Assembly: GCF_024218795.1 (NCBI RefSeq)
Contig: NZ_CP100400.1
Location: 744,001-808,000 of the forward strand
Reading direction: 5' to 3'
Length of the DNA: 64,000 bases
Source: Halorussus aquaticus
GTDB taxonomy: Archaea; Halobacteriota; Halobacteria; Halobacteriales; Haladaptataceae
Below the pieces are notes generated by a model. It worked only from the letters and a program-made list of their open reading frames with translations. It did not search any database and had not been told where the DNA came from. Shown here one piece after another: positions 35,097-43,461 of the stretch (position 1 is the stretch's first letter; the number at the start of each line of letters is the position of its first letter). The position numbers and the translations under genes are program-made.

Positions 35097-36413
35097 ATGA
35101 GCGAACACCCGCGAGTGGAGATTTACACGAAGGAGGATTGTTCATACTGCGAGAAGGTGAAAGACCTCTTCGACTCCAAGGACGTCGAGTACGAGACCTA
35201 CAACGTGACCGGCGACGAGGACCTGTTCGAGGAGATGGTCGAACGCGCCGACGGTCGCAAAACCGCCCCCGAAGTGTTCATCGACGACGAACTCATCGGC
35301 GGATTCGACGACACGCAGGCGCTCGACGAGACGGGCGAACTCGACGAGAAGTTGGGTATCGCCGACGCCGACACCGGAATCGAACACCGCAAACTCGTCA
35401 TCTCCGGCAGCGGTATCGCGGGCCTGACCGCGGCCATCTACGCCGCGCGGTCGAACAACGAACCCCTCGTACTGGAGGGCGACGAACCCGGCGGCCAGTT
35501 GACCCTCACCACCGACGTGGAGAACTACCCCGGATTCCCCGAGGGAATCAGTGGCCCGGACCTCATCAACAACATGAAAGAGCAGGCCGAGCGGTTCGGA
35601 GCCGAAATCGAGAACGGCGTCATCGCGGACGTGGACGACTCCTCGCGGCCCTACCGCGTCGAACTCTCGAACGGCGACGTCTACACCGCCGAGGCGTTCA
35701 TCGCCGCCTCCGGCGCGAGCGCCCGGACGCTCGGCGTCCCCGGCGAGGACGACCTGATGGGCTACGGCGTCTCGACCTGTGCGACGTGCGACGGGGCGTT
35801 CTTCCGCGACGAGGAGATGCTGGTCGTCGGCGGGGGCGACGCCGCGATGGAGGAGGCCAACTTCCTCACCAAGTTCGCCTCGAAGGTGTATCTGGTCCAC
35901 CGACGCGAGAAGTTCCGCGCCGAGGACTACTGGATCGACCGCGTGCAGGAGAAGGTCGAGGAGGGCGACATCGAAATCGTCCGGAACGCCGAACTGACGG
36001 AGATTCACGGGTCGGTCGAAGACGGCGTCGATTACGCCGAACTCGTCCGCCATCCCGAGGGCTACCCGACCGACAAACTCGACGACCCCGAGACCGAGAC
36101 GTTCGAGATGGACGTCGGCGCGGTGTTCCTCGCCATCGGCCACACGCCGAACACCGACTACCTCGAAGGCACCGGGGTCGAGATGGACGAAGCGGGCTAC
36201 ATCCAGACCGAGGGCGGCAAGGGCGGCGGCCAGACCGAAACCGGCGTGCCGGGCATCTTCGGCGCTGGCGACGTGGTGGACTACCACTACCAGCAGGCCG
36301 TGACCGCCGCGGGGATGGGTTGTAAAGCCGCGCTGGACGCCGACGAGTACCTCGAAACGCTCGAAGTCGAGGCCGAATCGGGTGCGACCGAAGCGGCCGC
36401 GAGCGACGACTGA
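35097..36413 (+). CDS. trxB: Glutaredoxin-thioredoxin reductase fusion
   Basis: The 438-residue flavoprotein combines two redox modules. Residues 1-85 are a glutaredoxin with active site CSYC (Cys15, Cys18) and the cis-Pro segment TAPEVFIDDELIGGFDD. Residues from about 98 are a complete thioredoxin reductase: FAD motif GSGIAGLTAAIYAAR, NAD(P)H motif VVGGGDAAMEEANF, redox site CATC (Cys228, Cys231) and the C-terminal FAD motif GIFGAGDVVDYHYQQA. It would reduce its own glutaredoxin domain or a separate thioredoxin. The tail after about 425 is an acidic Ala/Glu linker. A TATA box fits ATG 35097. The end is 9 bases from the end of the convergent gene. Confidence 0.93.
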   Translation: MSEHPRVEIYTKEDCSYCEKVKDLFDSKDVEYETYNVTGDEDLFEEMVERADGRKTAPEVFIDDELIGGFDDTQALDETGELDEKLGIADADTGIEHRKLVISGSGIAGLTAAIYAARSNNEPLVLEGDEPGGQLTLTTDVENYPGFPEGISGPDLINNMKEQAERFGAEIENGVIADVDDSSRPYRVELSNGDVYTAEAFIAASGASARTLGVPGEDDLMGYGVSTCATCDGAFFRDEEMLVVGGGDAAMEEANFLTKFASKVYLVHRREKFRAEDYWIDRVQEKVEEGDIEIVRNAELTEIHGSVEDGVDYAELVRHPEGYPTDKLDDPETETFEMDVGAVFLAIGHTPNTDYLEGTGVEMDEAGYIQTEGGKGGGQTETGVPGIFGAGDVVDYHYQQAVTAAGMGCKAALDADEYLETLEVEAESGATEAAASDD

Positions 36414-36422
36414 GTCGTCACC

Positions 36423-37796
36423 TTATCCGTCGGTCGTCTCGGTGGTCGTCGCGTTCGTCGCCGCGTCGTTGACGTCGATGACGGCGATAGCGTTGACCGC
36501 TTCTCTCGAATCCACTTTCGTGTACGGCCCGTCGGCGGTCCGGTTCGAGGTCACGAAGTCGAACTCTCTGTTGTCGTTCGAGTCGCGGTACGCGATAGCG
36601 ACCAGTCGCTGAGACTGGTTCAGCGGTCGGGCGAGTTCCACCGTGACGTTCTGGTGGGTCCCCGGTTCCAGATAGTCCGAGACACCGACGATACTCTCGA
36701 CGACCTCTCCTTCGATGACGCCCGTGTCGTGAACGACGACGAACCCGCCCTCGTGGACGGTCACGGACTGCACGGTGACCGTGCTACCGTTCGAGTTCTG
36801 TCGCTCGAACGTGAGACCCGCCGTCGTCGCCTCCGCCTGCGTGGTGGTCGCAGTGGGCGTCGCGTTCCCTGTCACTGTGGCCGTGGCGGTTTCGGTTGCG
36901 GTGGCCGTGACAGTCGCGGTTGCGGTAGGAGTAGCGGTCTCAGTCTCGGTTACGGTGGTCGTGGCAGTCTCGGTCGCGGTGGGCGTAGCGGTCTCGGTTT
37001 GCGTTATCGTGGTCTCCGTCGTGGTGACCTCCGCTCGTGCAGTGGCCGTCGCGTTCTCGGTTGTGGTAGCCGTGGTCGTCGCCGTCTCGGTGACCGTCGG
37101 GGTCTCCTCCGCGGTGGTCACCGTCTCCGTCGTCGTGACTTCCGCCTGAACCGTCTCCTCCGTCGTGGTCTGTGTCGTCGTAGTCGTTCTCTCTCTCGTC
37201 GTGGTCTGGGTCGCGGCAGTCGTAGTGTTCTCGACCGTCGTCTGGTTCGTGGTGGTGGTTTCGGCCGTCGTGGTCGTCTCGGTCGTCGTGGTCGTCTCGG
37301 CCGTCGTGGTCGTCTCGGTCGTCGTGGTCGTCTCGGCCGTCGCGTCTACCAGCGTCAGATTCGCAGTTGCCGCCGCGCTCTCGGTGAATACGCCGTGGAC
37401 GAACGTCCCCGAGGGGAACCCGGCGGTATCCTCCTCCGTGACGTTGAAGACTACTGTCTCCGTCCCGTTCGTCGGAATCTGGACCGACTGGGCCGCGATG
37501 ACGTTCCCGGCTATCTGGTAGCTGATCCGGTTCGTGACCGTCTCACCGGCCCTGTTCTCGACGGTCGCGGAGACGGTGTAGTTCGTCCCCACACGCACTC
37601 GTTCGGGTGCCGTGAGGTTCTGAATCGTGACGTTGGCCTGCTGGTCCGCCGTCGCCGTCGTTGTCGTCGTTTCCTGTACCGCAGTCGCGCCGTCCGAGTT
37701 TGCCGCTTGCGTCGTGACCGCTCCCGCTCCCACGACGAGTAGCGCTGCGACGAGTAGTGTCACCGTCGCGTGACGCCGCTCGCTTTTCGATGACAT
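36423..37796 (-). CDS. Secreted surface protein with CARDB-like and DUF7282 domains
   Basis: The 457-residue product has a Sec-type signal peptide (VTLLVAALLVVGAGAVTTQA). A CARDB-like beta domain follows (NVTIQNLTAPERVRVGTNYT, about 54-150). Then comes a long Thr/Glu/Ala linker of repeated TTTET units (about 155-325), a likely target for O-glycosylation in the cell envelope. The C-terminal domain (FVVVHDTG, GVSDYLEPGTHQNVTVELAR and YRDSNDNREFDFV) is of the DUF7282 type. There is no clear C-terminal anchor. It is probably tied to the S-layer. The linker DNA is simple-sequence and can change length in frame. Confidence 0.8.
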   Translation of the reverse strand: MSSKSERRHATVTLLVAALLVVGAGAVTTQAANSDGATAVQETTTTTATADQQANVTIQNLTAPERVRVGTNYTVSATVENRAGETVTNRISYQIAGNVIAAQSVQIPTNGTETVVFNVTEEDTAGFPSGTFVHGVFTESAAATANLTLVDATAETTTTTETTTTAETTTTTETTTTAETTTTNQTTVENTTTAATQTTTRERTTTTTQTTTEETVQAEVTTTETVTTAEETPTVTETATTTATTTENATATARAEVTTTETTITQTETATPTATETATTTVTETETATPTATATVTATATETATATVTGNATPTATTTQAEATTAGLTFERQNSNGSTVTVQSVTVHEGGFVVVHDTGVIEGEVVESIVGVSDYLEPGTHQNVTVELARPLNQSQRLVAIAYRDSNDNREFDFVTSNRTADGPYTKVDSREAVNAIAVIDVNDAATNATTTETTDG

Positions 37797-38230
37797 TACC
37801 GAACCACCTCAGAACGCGGTGTTTCTTTGAGAGACATCGGGCGAAGTGTGCGATGCCACTCCGTATCGAGAGATATAGTCTCACGACCGTTCACGCGGTT
37901 ATTACCGCACTAGCGCGTTGCTAGCGCGATACAACACTCGGTACGCGCCGCGTCCAGTCGGAAACCCTCCGGTGAAACGTCGCCGTCGTCGCTAGACCTG
38001 GCCTATCTCTCTGACCCTACCCGTGGTGGCGACGCGACACCGTATCGTAGATTGCACATCATCAACGCTGGAATAGGGATAAGTAATGAATAATACACCG
38101 AAGGGGCACGTTGTACCATAAATTATAGCGGAGACAATAATTGGTTGCGGAAAGAACGGTCTTCCTTTTTTATGGAGCTGTCACCCCCATTCACGGATGC
38201 CCCGATTCGGTGGGGCAGAGGGAGAGAACT
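37797..38230. other. AT-rich regulatory region between divergent surface protein genes
   Basis: The region is unusually AT-rich from 38040 to 38175, with several TATA-like stretches (GGGATAAGTAATGAATAATAC, 38074-38096; CATAAATTATAG, 38116-38127; CCTTTTTTATGG, 38164-38175). A direct repeat CTAGCGCG lies near 37911 and 37921. Just before the start at 38231 a hairpin with GCCCC/GGGGC arms (about 38197-38214) precedes a purine run GAGGGAGAG that could bind 16S rRNA. No gene is seen here. Confidence 0.45.
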
Positions 38231-38800
38231 ATGACACGAGAAAACGACGTAGAAGAAACCGACGACTCGCGGCGTTCGTTCATGAAGAAGGGGGCGCTCG
38301 CGTCGAGTGCCGTCGCGCTCGGATTGGCGAGCAGCGGGAGCGTCGCCGGGGACACCACCGACGCACAACTGCAACAGACCCAGCCACAGGACGGACTGCA
38401 GGCGCTGGTGTTCGTGGACGACTACAAGCCGACTGTTCCGTTCCAAGTAGTGAGCCGGATTCAGCAGCCGACGGTCAATCAGATCCTCGGCTACGTGGCT
38501 CCCCAGCAACAGCAGGGGCAGAATCAGACCCAACAGCAAGGTCAGGGTTCGGCGGTCGTGGACCCGACCGACTGGAACGGCTACATCATCAACTACACGG
38601 GCTGCGGACCTGGTAACTACAACCTCATCTTCGTTCGGGAAGGGTCGCTCCAGCAGGGTCAGACATTCAGCTTCTCCACCAACGCCGTCTACTTCAGCAA
38701 CCAGCTCCAGCTCCTCGAATCGACGTTACAGCAGGGCGGCGGCGGCGGTGGCGGCGGTGGCGGCGGCGGCGGTGGTACAAACGCTACCGACCCGTCATGA
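38231..38800 (+). CDS. Tat-exported protein ending in a poly-Gly run (tandem pair, first)
   Basis: The 189-residue product has a Tat signal (SRRSFMKKGALASSAVALGL). The mature domain reads DGLQALVFVDDYKPTVPFQV and then SRIQQPTVNQILGYV. GCGPGNYNLIFVREGSLQQG and FSNQLQLLESTL complete it. It is about 60 percent identical to the next gene and ends in a run of 14 Gly before TNATDPS. The ATG at 38231 follows a purine-rich GAGGGAGAG. The stop overlaps the start of the paralogue (ATGA). Function is unknown. A weaker relation to the pair at 52626-54296 is visible in a C...PG-Y/N...IF/VFxR pattern. Confidence 0.8.
   Translation: MTRENDVEETDDSRRSFMKKGALASSAVALGLASSGSVAGDTTDAQLQQTQPQDGLQALVFVDDYKPTVPFQVVSRIQQPTVNQILGYVAPQQQQGQNQTQQQGQGSAVVDPTDWNGYIINYTGCGPGNYNLIFVREGSLQQGQTFSFSTNAVYFSNQLQLLESTLQQGGGGGGGGGGGGGGTNATDPS
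38737..38775 (+). repeat. GGN triplet run encoding 14 glycines
   Basis: A tract of GGC and GGT codons without interruption encodes poly-Gly at the C-terminus. It is a simple-sequence tract that could change length in frame. Confidence 0.8.
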
Positions 38801-39540
38801 ACGACACTAGCGGCAAGAAGAAGGCGCTCGCTGCCGCCGGTTTCGCGTTAGGACTGGCGGGCAGCGGGAGCGTCGCGGGGGACACGATGAAACGACAACA
38901 AACGCAGCCACAAGACGGACTCCAAGCACTGGTGTTCGTGTCCGATTACCAGCCGAGCGTCGGGTTTCAGGTGGTGAGCCGAATCCAGCAACCGACGGTC
39001 AACCAGATTCTCGGCTACGTGAATCCGGCCGACCCGAATCAGGGGGACGGTGCGGTCGTCGACCCCACGGACTGGAACGGCTACATCACGAACTACCAGG
39101 GGTGCGGACCCGGTAACTACAACCTCGTCTTCCTGCGTGAGGGAACGCTCCAGCAGGGCCAGACCTACTCGTTCACCACCGACGCCATCTTCTTCAGCAA
39201 CCGACTCCAACTCCTCGAATCGGAGATACAACGAGGTGCCGGAGCGGCGGCCGGGCAAGAAACGGAGGGTGCAGGCCAGACACAAACCGAGACGACGCCG
39301 GAGGAGACGACGACAGAAGGAACAACCACGACGACGGAAGGAACCACAACGACGACGGAAGGAACGACCACGACAACAGAGGGAACGACTACGACGACAG
39401 AGGGGACGACTACGACGACAGAGGGGACGACTACGACGACGGAGGGAACCACAACGACCCCGCCGGACACGACTACCGAGACTCCGACGACGACCGAACA
39501 GGTCATCGTCAACGCGACCGAGACGGAAGACGGCGGGTAG
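38797..39540 (+). CDS. Exported protein with Thr/Glu repeat tail (tandem pair, second)
   Basis: This 247-residue paralogue of the preceding gene starts MNDTSGKKKALAAAGFALGL. It has only a short signal region in which the Tat twin-arginine is missing (KKKALA instead), unlike its twin. The shared domain (GLQALVFVSDYQPSVGFQVV and CGPGNYNLVFLREGTLQQGQ) is followed by a tail of seven TTEGTTTT-like units and PTTTEQVIVNATETEDGG. The loss of RR suggests export by another route, or that the two proteins are made together through translational coupling (ATGA overlap). A perfect hairpin follows the stop. Confidence 0.75.
   Translation: MNDTSGKKKALAAAGFALGLAGSGSVAGDTMKRQQTQPQDGLQALVFVSDYQPSVGFQVVSRIQQPTVNQILGYVNPADPNQGDGAVVDPTDWNGYITNYQGCGPGNYNLVFLREGTLQQGQTYSFTTDAIFFSNRLQLLESEIQRGAGAAAGQETEGAGQTQTETTPEETTTEGTTTTTEGTTTTTEGTTTTTEGTTTTTEGTTTTTEGTTTTTEGTTTTPPDTTTETPTTTEQVIVNATETEDGG
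39305..39460 (+). repeat. Short tandem repeats encoding the TTEG tail
   Basis: Units of 21 bases encoding TTEGTTT recur about seven times with silent changes (gga/ggg and aca/acg codons), so the protein repeat is kept while the DNA drifts. Confidence 0.75.
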
Positions 39541-39542
39541 AA

Positions 39543-39571
39543 CCCTGTGCCGACGCAGCGTCGGCACAGGG
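39543..39571 (+). terminator. Perfect 29-base hairpin after the Tat pair
   Basis: Two 14-base arms, CCCTGTGCCGACGC and GCGTCGGCACAGGG, are perfectly complementary around one central base. It starts two bases after the stop codon. It is a strong 3'-end structure of the two-gene transcript, facing the MATE gene end. Confidence 0.7.
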
Positions 39572-39760
39572 GCCACCGAAGCACGCGGGCGGGGAGGAGA
39601 CGCTTTTCGCCGACGACTGCTCCGAACTCTTTCTCGGTTCGTCGCTGTTCGTACTCTCGTCACGCCGAGCGTAGCGCTGCGGACTCACTCGGGACAGAGC
39701 AGTTCGGTGCGACGTCCGAAACATCCAACAGGAACGCTCGCGAGCGCCGCCGACCCCGTG

Positions 39761-41251
39761 TCAGTCGTCCGAAATCGCCGTCTCACCGTCGTCCATATCG
39801 ACGGGACCCGGACCGGTCGTCCCGCGAACGTCACCCTCGCGCCACGTGCCCCGGGAGAACCACGCCCACGCGATGAGCGCGCCGGTCACGTTCGAGACGA
39901 AGAACGCGACCCAGATGCCGCGAACCCCGAAGATGGCCCCCTCGGGGACGAACGGAATCGAGAGGCGGAACTGCGAGGCGACGTACGCGACCGGCAGGCG
40001 AATCCCGGCGAGCGTAGTGATGGAGATGGCGGCCGCGACCAGCGTCTCGCCCGCGCCGCGGAACCCGCCGGTGAACGCCCGCATGACCCCGATGAAACCG
40101 AACGAGAGCGCGACGTACCGGAGGAACGTCGCCCCCTCTTCGAGGACGGCGGGGTCGTCGGTGAACACCGCGACGATGGGCGTCGGAACGAGGAAGATGA
40201 GGACGCCCAGCACCGCGAGGACGACGAACAGGCCCTTGGCGGCCACGTAGTTCGCCTTCGCGGCGCGGTCGGGTTTCCCCGCCCCGATGTTCTGGCCGGT
40301 CATCGTCTCGACGCCTCGCGCGACCGCAATCGCCGGGAGGAAGATGACCGAGAACACCCGCGTCCCGATGCCGTAGGCCGCGACGACGGTCGTCGGGAAG
40401 AGGCCGACGATGAGCAACAGCGCGTTGATGGAGAGCGCGCGTCCGGTACCCTCGACGCTCGCGGGGAGTCCGATCTGGAGAATCTTCCGCAGATACTGGA
40501 AGTCCGGGCGCATGTCCTCCAGATTGATTTCGATTCCGCGCGACCCCGAGAGCATGATGCCGAGTCCGACGAGCATGGCCACGCTCCGGGAGAACACCGT
40601 CGCGATGGCCGCCCCTTGGATGCCGAGTTCGGGGAACCCGACGGTTCCGACGACCGGCGCGTTCCGGACCACGGTCCACCCGTTGATGAGGAACGGGTCG
40701 AGGACGACGTTCAGGACGACCGTCCCCGCCATCACGAACATCGGCGTGAGCGTGTCACCGGCCCCGCGCATCAGCGAGATGAAGACGAAGAACCCGAACA
40801 TGAACGGGAGTCCGAGCGCGATGACCTGCATGTAGGCGGTCGCGCCGGGGAGCACCGCCGGAGACGCCCCGAGGAAGTCGAGGAACGGCCGGACGAACGG
40901 GTAGCCGACCGCCCCGAGTATCACCGAGGCGATGAACGCGAAGGAGACCGTCTGAGAGGCGGCGTACTCGGCCTCCTCGGTCTCGTCGGCCCCGGTGTGC
41001 TGGGCCACGAGGACGCTCCCGGCGACGGACAGGCCCATTCCGAGCGAGATGAGCAGGAACACCATCGGGAAGCCGAAACTGATGGCGGCCAGCGCCTCGG
41101 TGGAGTACTGGCCGAGCCAGAAGGTGTCCGCGAGGTTGTAGGCCGTCTGCATCAAGTTCGTGATGACGATGGGCAGCGAGAGGATGACGAGAGGCTTGAC
41201 GATGCCGCCGTCGGTGAGGTCGAGTTCCTCTTGCCCCTCGAAGAAATTCAC
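39761..41251 (-). CDS. MATE family efflux transporter
   Basis: The 496-residue transporter has 12 predicted helices in two halves (PIVITNLMQTAYNLADTFWL at about 28-47; GLPASVEGTGRALSINALLL for the second half). It belongs to the MATE family of Na+- or H+-driven exporters of drugs and metabolites. It starts at GTG 41251, whose GTGA overlaps the stop of a TetR stub upstream; the stub is probably translated first. The operator upstream of the stub is retained (41424-41440). Substrate is unknown. Confidence 0.92.
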   Translation of the reverse strand: MNFFEGQEELDLTDGGIVKPLVILSLPIVITNLMQTAYNLADTFWLGQYSTEALAAISFGFPMVFLLISLGMGLSVAGSVLVAQHTGADETEEAEYAASQTVSFAFIASVILGAVGYPFVRPFLDFLGASPAVLPGATAYMQVIALGLPFMFGFFVFISLMRGAGDTLTPMFVMAGTVVLNVVLDPFLINGWTVVRNAPVVGTVGFPELGIQGAAIATVFSRSVAMLVGLGIMLSGSRGIEINLEDMRPDFQYLRKILQIGLPASVEGTGRALSINALLLIVGLFPTTVVAAYGIGTRVFSVIFLPAIAVARGVETMTGQNIGAGKPDRAAKANYVAAKGLFVVLAVLGVLIFLVPTPIVAVFTDDPAVLEEGATFLRYVALSFGFIGVMRAFTGGFRGAGETLVAAAISITTLAGIRLPVAYVASQFRLSIPFVPEGAIFGVRGIWVAFFVSNVTGALIAWAWFSRGTWREGDVRGTTGPGPVDMDDGETAISDD

Positions 41252-41409
41252 GCGACCACCTCCGGCCCCGTGTCGGAGCGGTCGTGGGTGGTCGCCTTCG
41301 GGAGCGCCGATTCGTTCGCTACTCGTGGCTTCGTCGCGTCGGCGAGACCGTACTCGCAGAGGGCGTCGTACGTCGCCTCCGTCGTCTGTTCGGAAATCTC
41401 TGCGTCCAT
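41248..41409 (-). pseudogene. Truncated TetR-type regulator, N-terminal stub
   Basis: A 53-codon frame from ATG 41409 reads MDAEISEQTTEATYDALCEY and continues with GLADATKPRVANESALPKAT, ending THDRSDTGPEVVA. This lines up with the N-terminal HTH of haloarchaeal TetR regulators (typically ALCEHGYADLTMQ.IADES). Key residues have drifted and the frame stops where the ligand domain should begin. Its stop overlaps the MATE start (GTGA). I judge it a decayed regulator kept as a leader frame; a functional mini-HTH is less likely. Confidence 0.7.
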
Positions 41410-41423
41410 TCTCTACCGAAACT

Positions 41424-41440
41424 TACTGAATAGTCAGTCA
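41424..41440. promoter_or_regulatory. TetR-type operator upstream of the MATE exporter
   Basis: TTACTGAATAGTCAGTCA holds a perfect inverted repeat ACTGA-ATAG-TCAGT (41425-41438). It sits where transcription of the stub-MATE unit should start, about 20 bases after a TATA box. Similar TGACT/AGTCA palindromes occur before haloarchaeal TetR-exporter operons. Confidence 0.55.
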
Positions 41441-41456
41441 AAAACGTTACGAACCG

Positions 41457-41464
41457 AAATATAT
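41457..41464 (-). promoter_or_regulatory. TATA box of the TetR stub-MATE unit
   Basis: ATATATTT on the minus strand is centred about 26 bases before the inverted repeat operator, whose centre would be the transcription start. Confidence 0.5.
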
Positions 41465-41543
41465 CCGACCCTCACGACGCGGCGTTTCCGGTGTTCGTTC
41501 CGACATCCGCACTTCTTTACGTCCGCCCGGGGAAGGTGAGGGT

Positions 41544-41843
41544 ATGACGGACATCGACGTCGAAACCGTGACGTACACTATCGAATCGCCGGACGGCGAC
41601 ACCGAAGAACTGACGCTCCCGACCGGAATCGTGGACGCGCTCCGCGAAGACGACTCCGAAACGGCCCCGGAAGTGCTCGGCGACCTGACGATGCTCTCGT
41701 TCGCACAGCAGGCCCACGCGCTCGTCCACCACGCCCACGAGGACCCCGACGAAGCGGTGCTGGCCAACGAGGAGAAGACGATGGAACTGTTCGAAGAGCG
41801 GTTCGGCCAGACGTTCGGCGAGATGACCGGTCACTCCCACTGA
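41544..41843 (+). CDS. Small acidic protein of unknown function
   Basis: The 99-residue soluble protein begins MTDIDVETVTYTIESPDGDT, a beta-rich part, followed by helices with clustered His (FAQQAHALVHHAHEDPDEAV) and a GHSH C-terminus. It looks like a conserved haloarchaeal small protein without a known role; the His cluster could bind a metal. No signal peptide or membrane segment is present. Confidence 0.75.
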   Translation: MTDIDVETVTYTIESPDGDTEELTLPTGIVDALREDDSETAPEVLGDLTMLSFAQQAHALVHHAHEDPDEAVLANEEKTMELFEERFGQTFGEMTGHSH

Positions 41844-42024
41844 GTGGTGCCTTTCGCCGACGGACCCTCGTATCGGTTTCCCCGAGCGACCGCTCGCATC
41901 GTTTTGCCGACCGACTCCGCGCATCGTTTTCCCCGAGTGTACTACCAGTAGTGAAAAATGCTCCGCCATAGCAGGGGATAGTAACTCACCGGACGCCTCC
42001 GAAACGCCCTCCCGAGTGACAGCT

Positions 42025-42177
42025 ATGGGCGAAGAAGGAACTCGGATGCGAGTAACTTGTCGGGATTGTGCCTTCGAGAAGGTCGTCAGCGTCGGCGACG
42101 AGCGACCCGCGGACGTTCTCATCGACCACGGTCAGCGAACGGGTCACACGCTGTGTATCGAACGAATCGCGGATTGA
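42025..42177 (+). CDS. 50-residue putative zinc-finger protein
   Basis: The short frame starts MGEEGTRMRVTCRDCAFEKV and ends GHTLCIERIAD. Cys-x-x-Cys near the start and His-x-x-Cys near the end could form one zinc site, as in the many zinc-finger microproteins of haloarchaea. The internal ATG at 42046 (MRVTC) is an alternative start. It is too short for many gene finders; coding is supported by the ordered Cys/His layout and by GC-biased third positions. Confidence 0.65.
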   Translation: MGEEGTRMRVTCRDCAFEKVVSVGDERPADVLIDHGQRTGHTLCIERIAD

Positions 42178-42197
42178 AACCGTCGGTCTCCCGGTTC

Positions 42198-42860
42198 TCA
42201 GACCACGGCGTACCGAAGCAACACGCCGTCGTCGATTCGCTCTACGTCGTCCAGTTCCAACTCCGGGAACTCCGCGACGAACCCCTCGCCGTCGGCCAGC
42301 GTGGGGGCGTCCCTGCCGCCGACGAGTTGGGACCCGACGTACACTCGGAGTTCGTCCACGAGTCCGTCCTCGAACAGCGAGAAGATGAGTTCGCCGCCGC
42401 CCTCGACCATCAACTGCTCGACGCCCTCGCGTTCCAGCGACGAGAGCGCGCTGGAGAGGTCCACGCGCTCCTCGCCCGCGGTGACGAGTCGAGCGCCCGC
42501 GGTCTCCAGCGCCTCGATTCGGTCGGCGGGCGCGGCCTCCGCGACGAGGACGTAGGTCGTGGCGGCGTCGTCCAGAATCCGAGCGTCGGGCGGGGTCCGC
42601 GCCCGCGAGTCGGCGACCACCCGCAGGGGATGGGCCGACTCGCGCCGCTCTCGGCGGGCGGTCTGTCGCTCGGGGTCGTCGAGCGTGAGGTGCGGGTCGT
42701 CGGCCAGCACCGTGCCGACGCCGACCATCACCGCGTCGCTCCCCGCCCGGAGCGCGTCCACCCGGTCGAAGTCGTCCGGGCCGCTGATGGCTATCTGTTC
42801 CCGACGCTTCGAGGAGAGTTTCCCGTCGGCGCTCATCGCGGCGTTGACGACCACGCGCAT
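42198..42860 (-). CDS. arfC: 2,5-diamino-6-ribosylaminopyrimidinone phosphate reductase
   Basis: This RibD-C/DHFR-like enzyme carries out the reduction step of archaeal riboflavin (and F420) synthesis using NAD(P)H. The 220-residue product starts MRVVVNAAMSADGKLSSKRR at ATG 42860. Conserved elements are AISGPDDFDRVDALRAGSDA with VMVGVGTVLADDPHLT, and EGVEQLMVEGGGELIFSLFE near the C-terminus. Length fits a single reductase domain without a deaminase domain, as expected for ArfC/Rib7. It is followed upstream by a CBS gene in the same direction, 75 bases away. Confidence 0.93.
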   Translation of the reverse strand: MRVVVNAAMSADGKLSSKRREQIAISGPDDFDRVDALRAGSDAVMVGVGTVLADDPHLTLDDPERQTARRERRESAHPLRVVADSRARTPPDARILDDAATTYVLVAEAAPADRIEALETAGARLVTAGEERVDLSSALSSLEREGVEQLMVEGGGELIFSLFEDGLVDELRVYVGSQLVGGRDAPTLADGEGFVAEFPELELDDVERIDDGVLLRYAVV

Positions 42861-42935
42861 ACCCGGAGTTGTCGTCCGGACGGAAAACCGCTTTCGGTGG
42901 CCCGCGAGACGTGGTCGGTACACCGTCTGTTTCGG

Positions 42936-43310
42936 CTACGAGAGGTGGGCGGTGACGTCGGTCGAGGAGACCATCCCGACGTAGTCGTCGTCCACGACCG
43001 GGAGGTGTTTGATGCCGTAGGTGGTCATCATCGCGGCGACCTCCTCCATGTAGAGGTCGGGCGTGGCGGTCTCCACGTCGGTGGTCATCACGTCGGAGAC
43101 CTGCAACTCCGAGGTGTCGCGTCCGTCGGCGACGGCGTCGAGTACGTCCGTGCTGCTGATGATCGCCCGCGGCGTGGTCGTGACGACGAGCGCGCTGATG
43201 TCCTTCTCGCGCATCTGCTCGGCCGCCTCCATCACGGTCGCGTCCTTCGAAATCGTCTCCAGCGGCGCGGACATCACGTCCTCGACGGTCGGTCTGTCAG
43301 TAGTGGTCAT
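42936..43310 (-). CDS. Two-CBS-domain protein
   Basis: The 124-residue product starts MTTTDRPTVEDVMSAPLETI and has two CBS motifs in tandem (EAAEQMREKDISALVV with IISSTDVLDAV; EEVAAMMTTYGIKHLPVV with GMVSSTDVTAHL). Such pairs bind adenosine nucleotides and sense energy state. Its partner is unknown. ATG 43310 is favoured; the frame upstream is not. Confidence 0.9.
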   Translation of the reverse strand: MTTTDRPTVEDVMSAPLETISKDATVMEAAEQMREKDISALVVTTTPRAIISSTDVLDAVADGRDTSELQVSDVMTTDVETATPDLYMEEVAAMMTTYGIKHLPVVDDDYVGMVSSTDVTAHLS

Positions 43311-43461
43311 ACGTCTAGGAACAGAGCCACCGGTATGGTGTTTTCCCTCGGCGCCATCGAGTTCCCTCGGTCTCACTGCCGTCACTTCGGCACCACCGAT
43401 ACCCCTTCGCCCTCGGAGCGCCTTCCAGTTGATTTATGTCCCAGAGCGTGTAGCTCAGGAC

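Noticed and set aside
36775..37521. Val-rich plus-strand frames opposite the DUF7282 gene
   Set aside because: They are the reverse-strand reading of the Thr-codon repeats (ACC/ACG read as GGT/CGT or GTC/GTG) and have no independent support.
39050..41539. 829-residue plus-strand frame
   Set aside because: It runs across the tail of one accepted gene and the whole MATE gene on the opposite strand, and is mostly Arg/Glu/Asp repeats.
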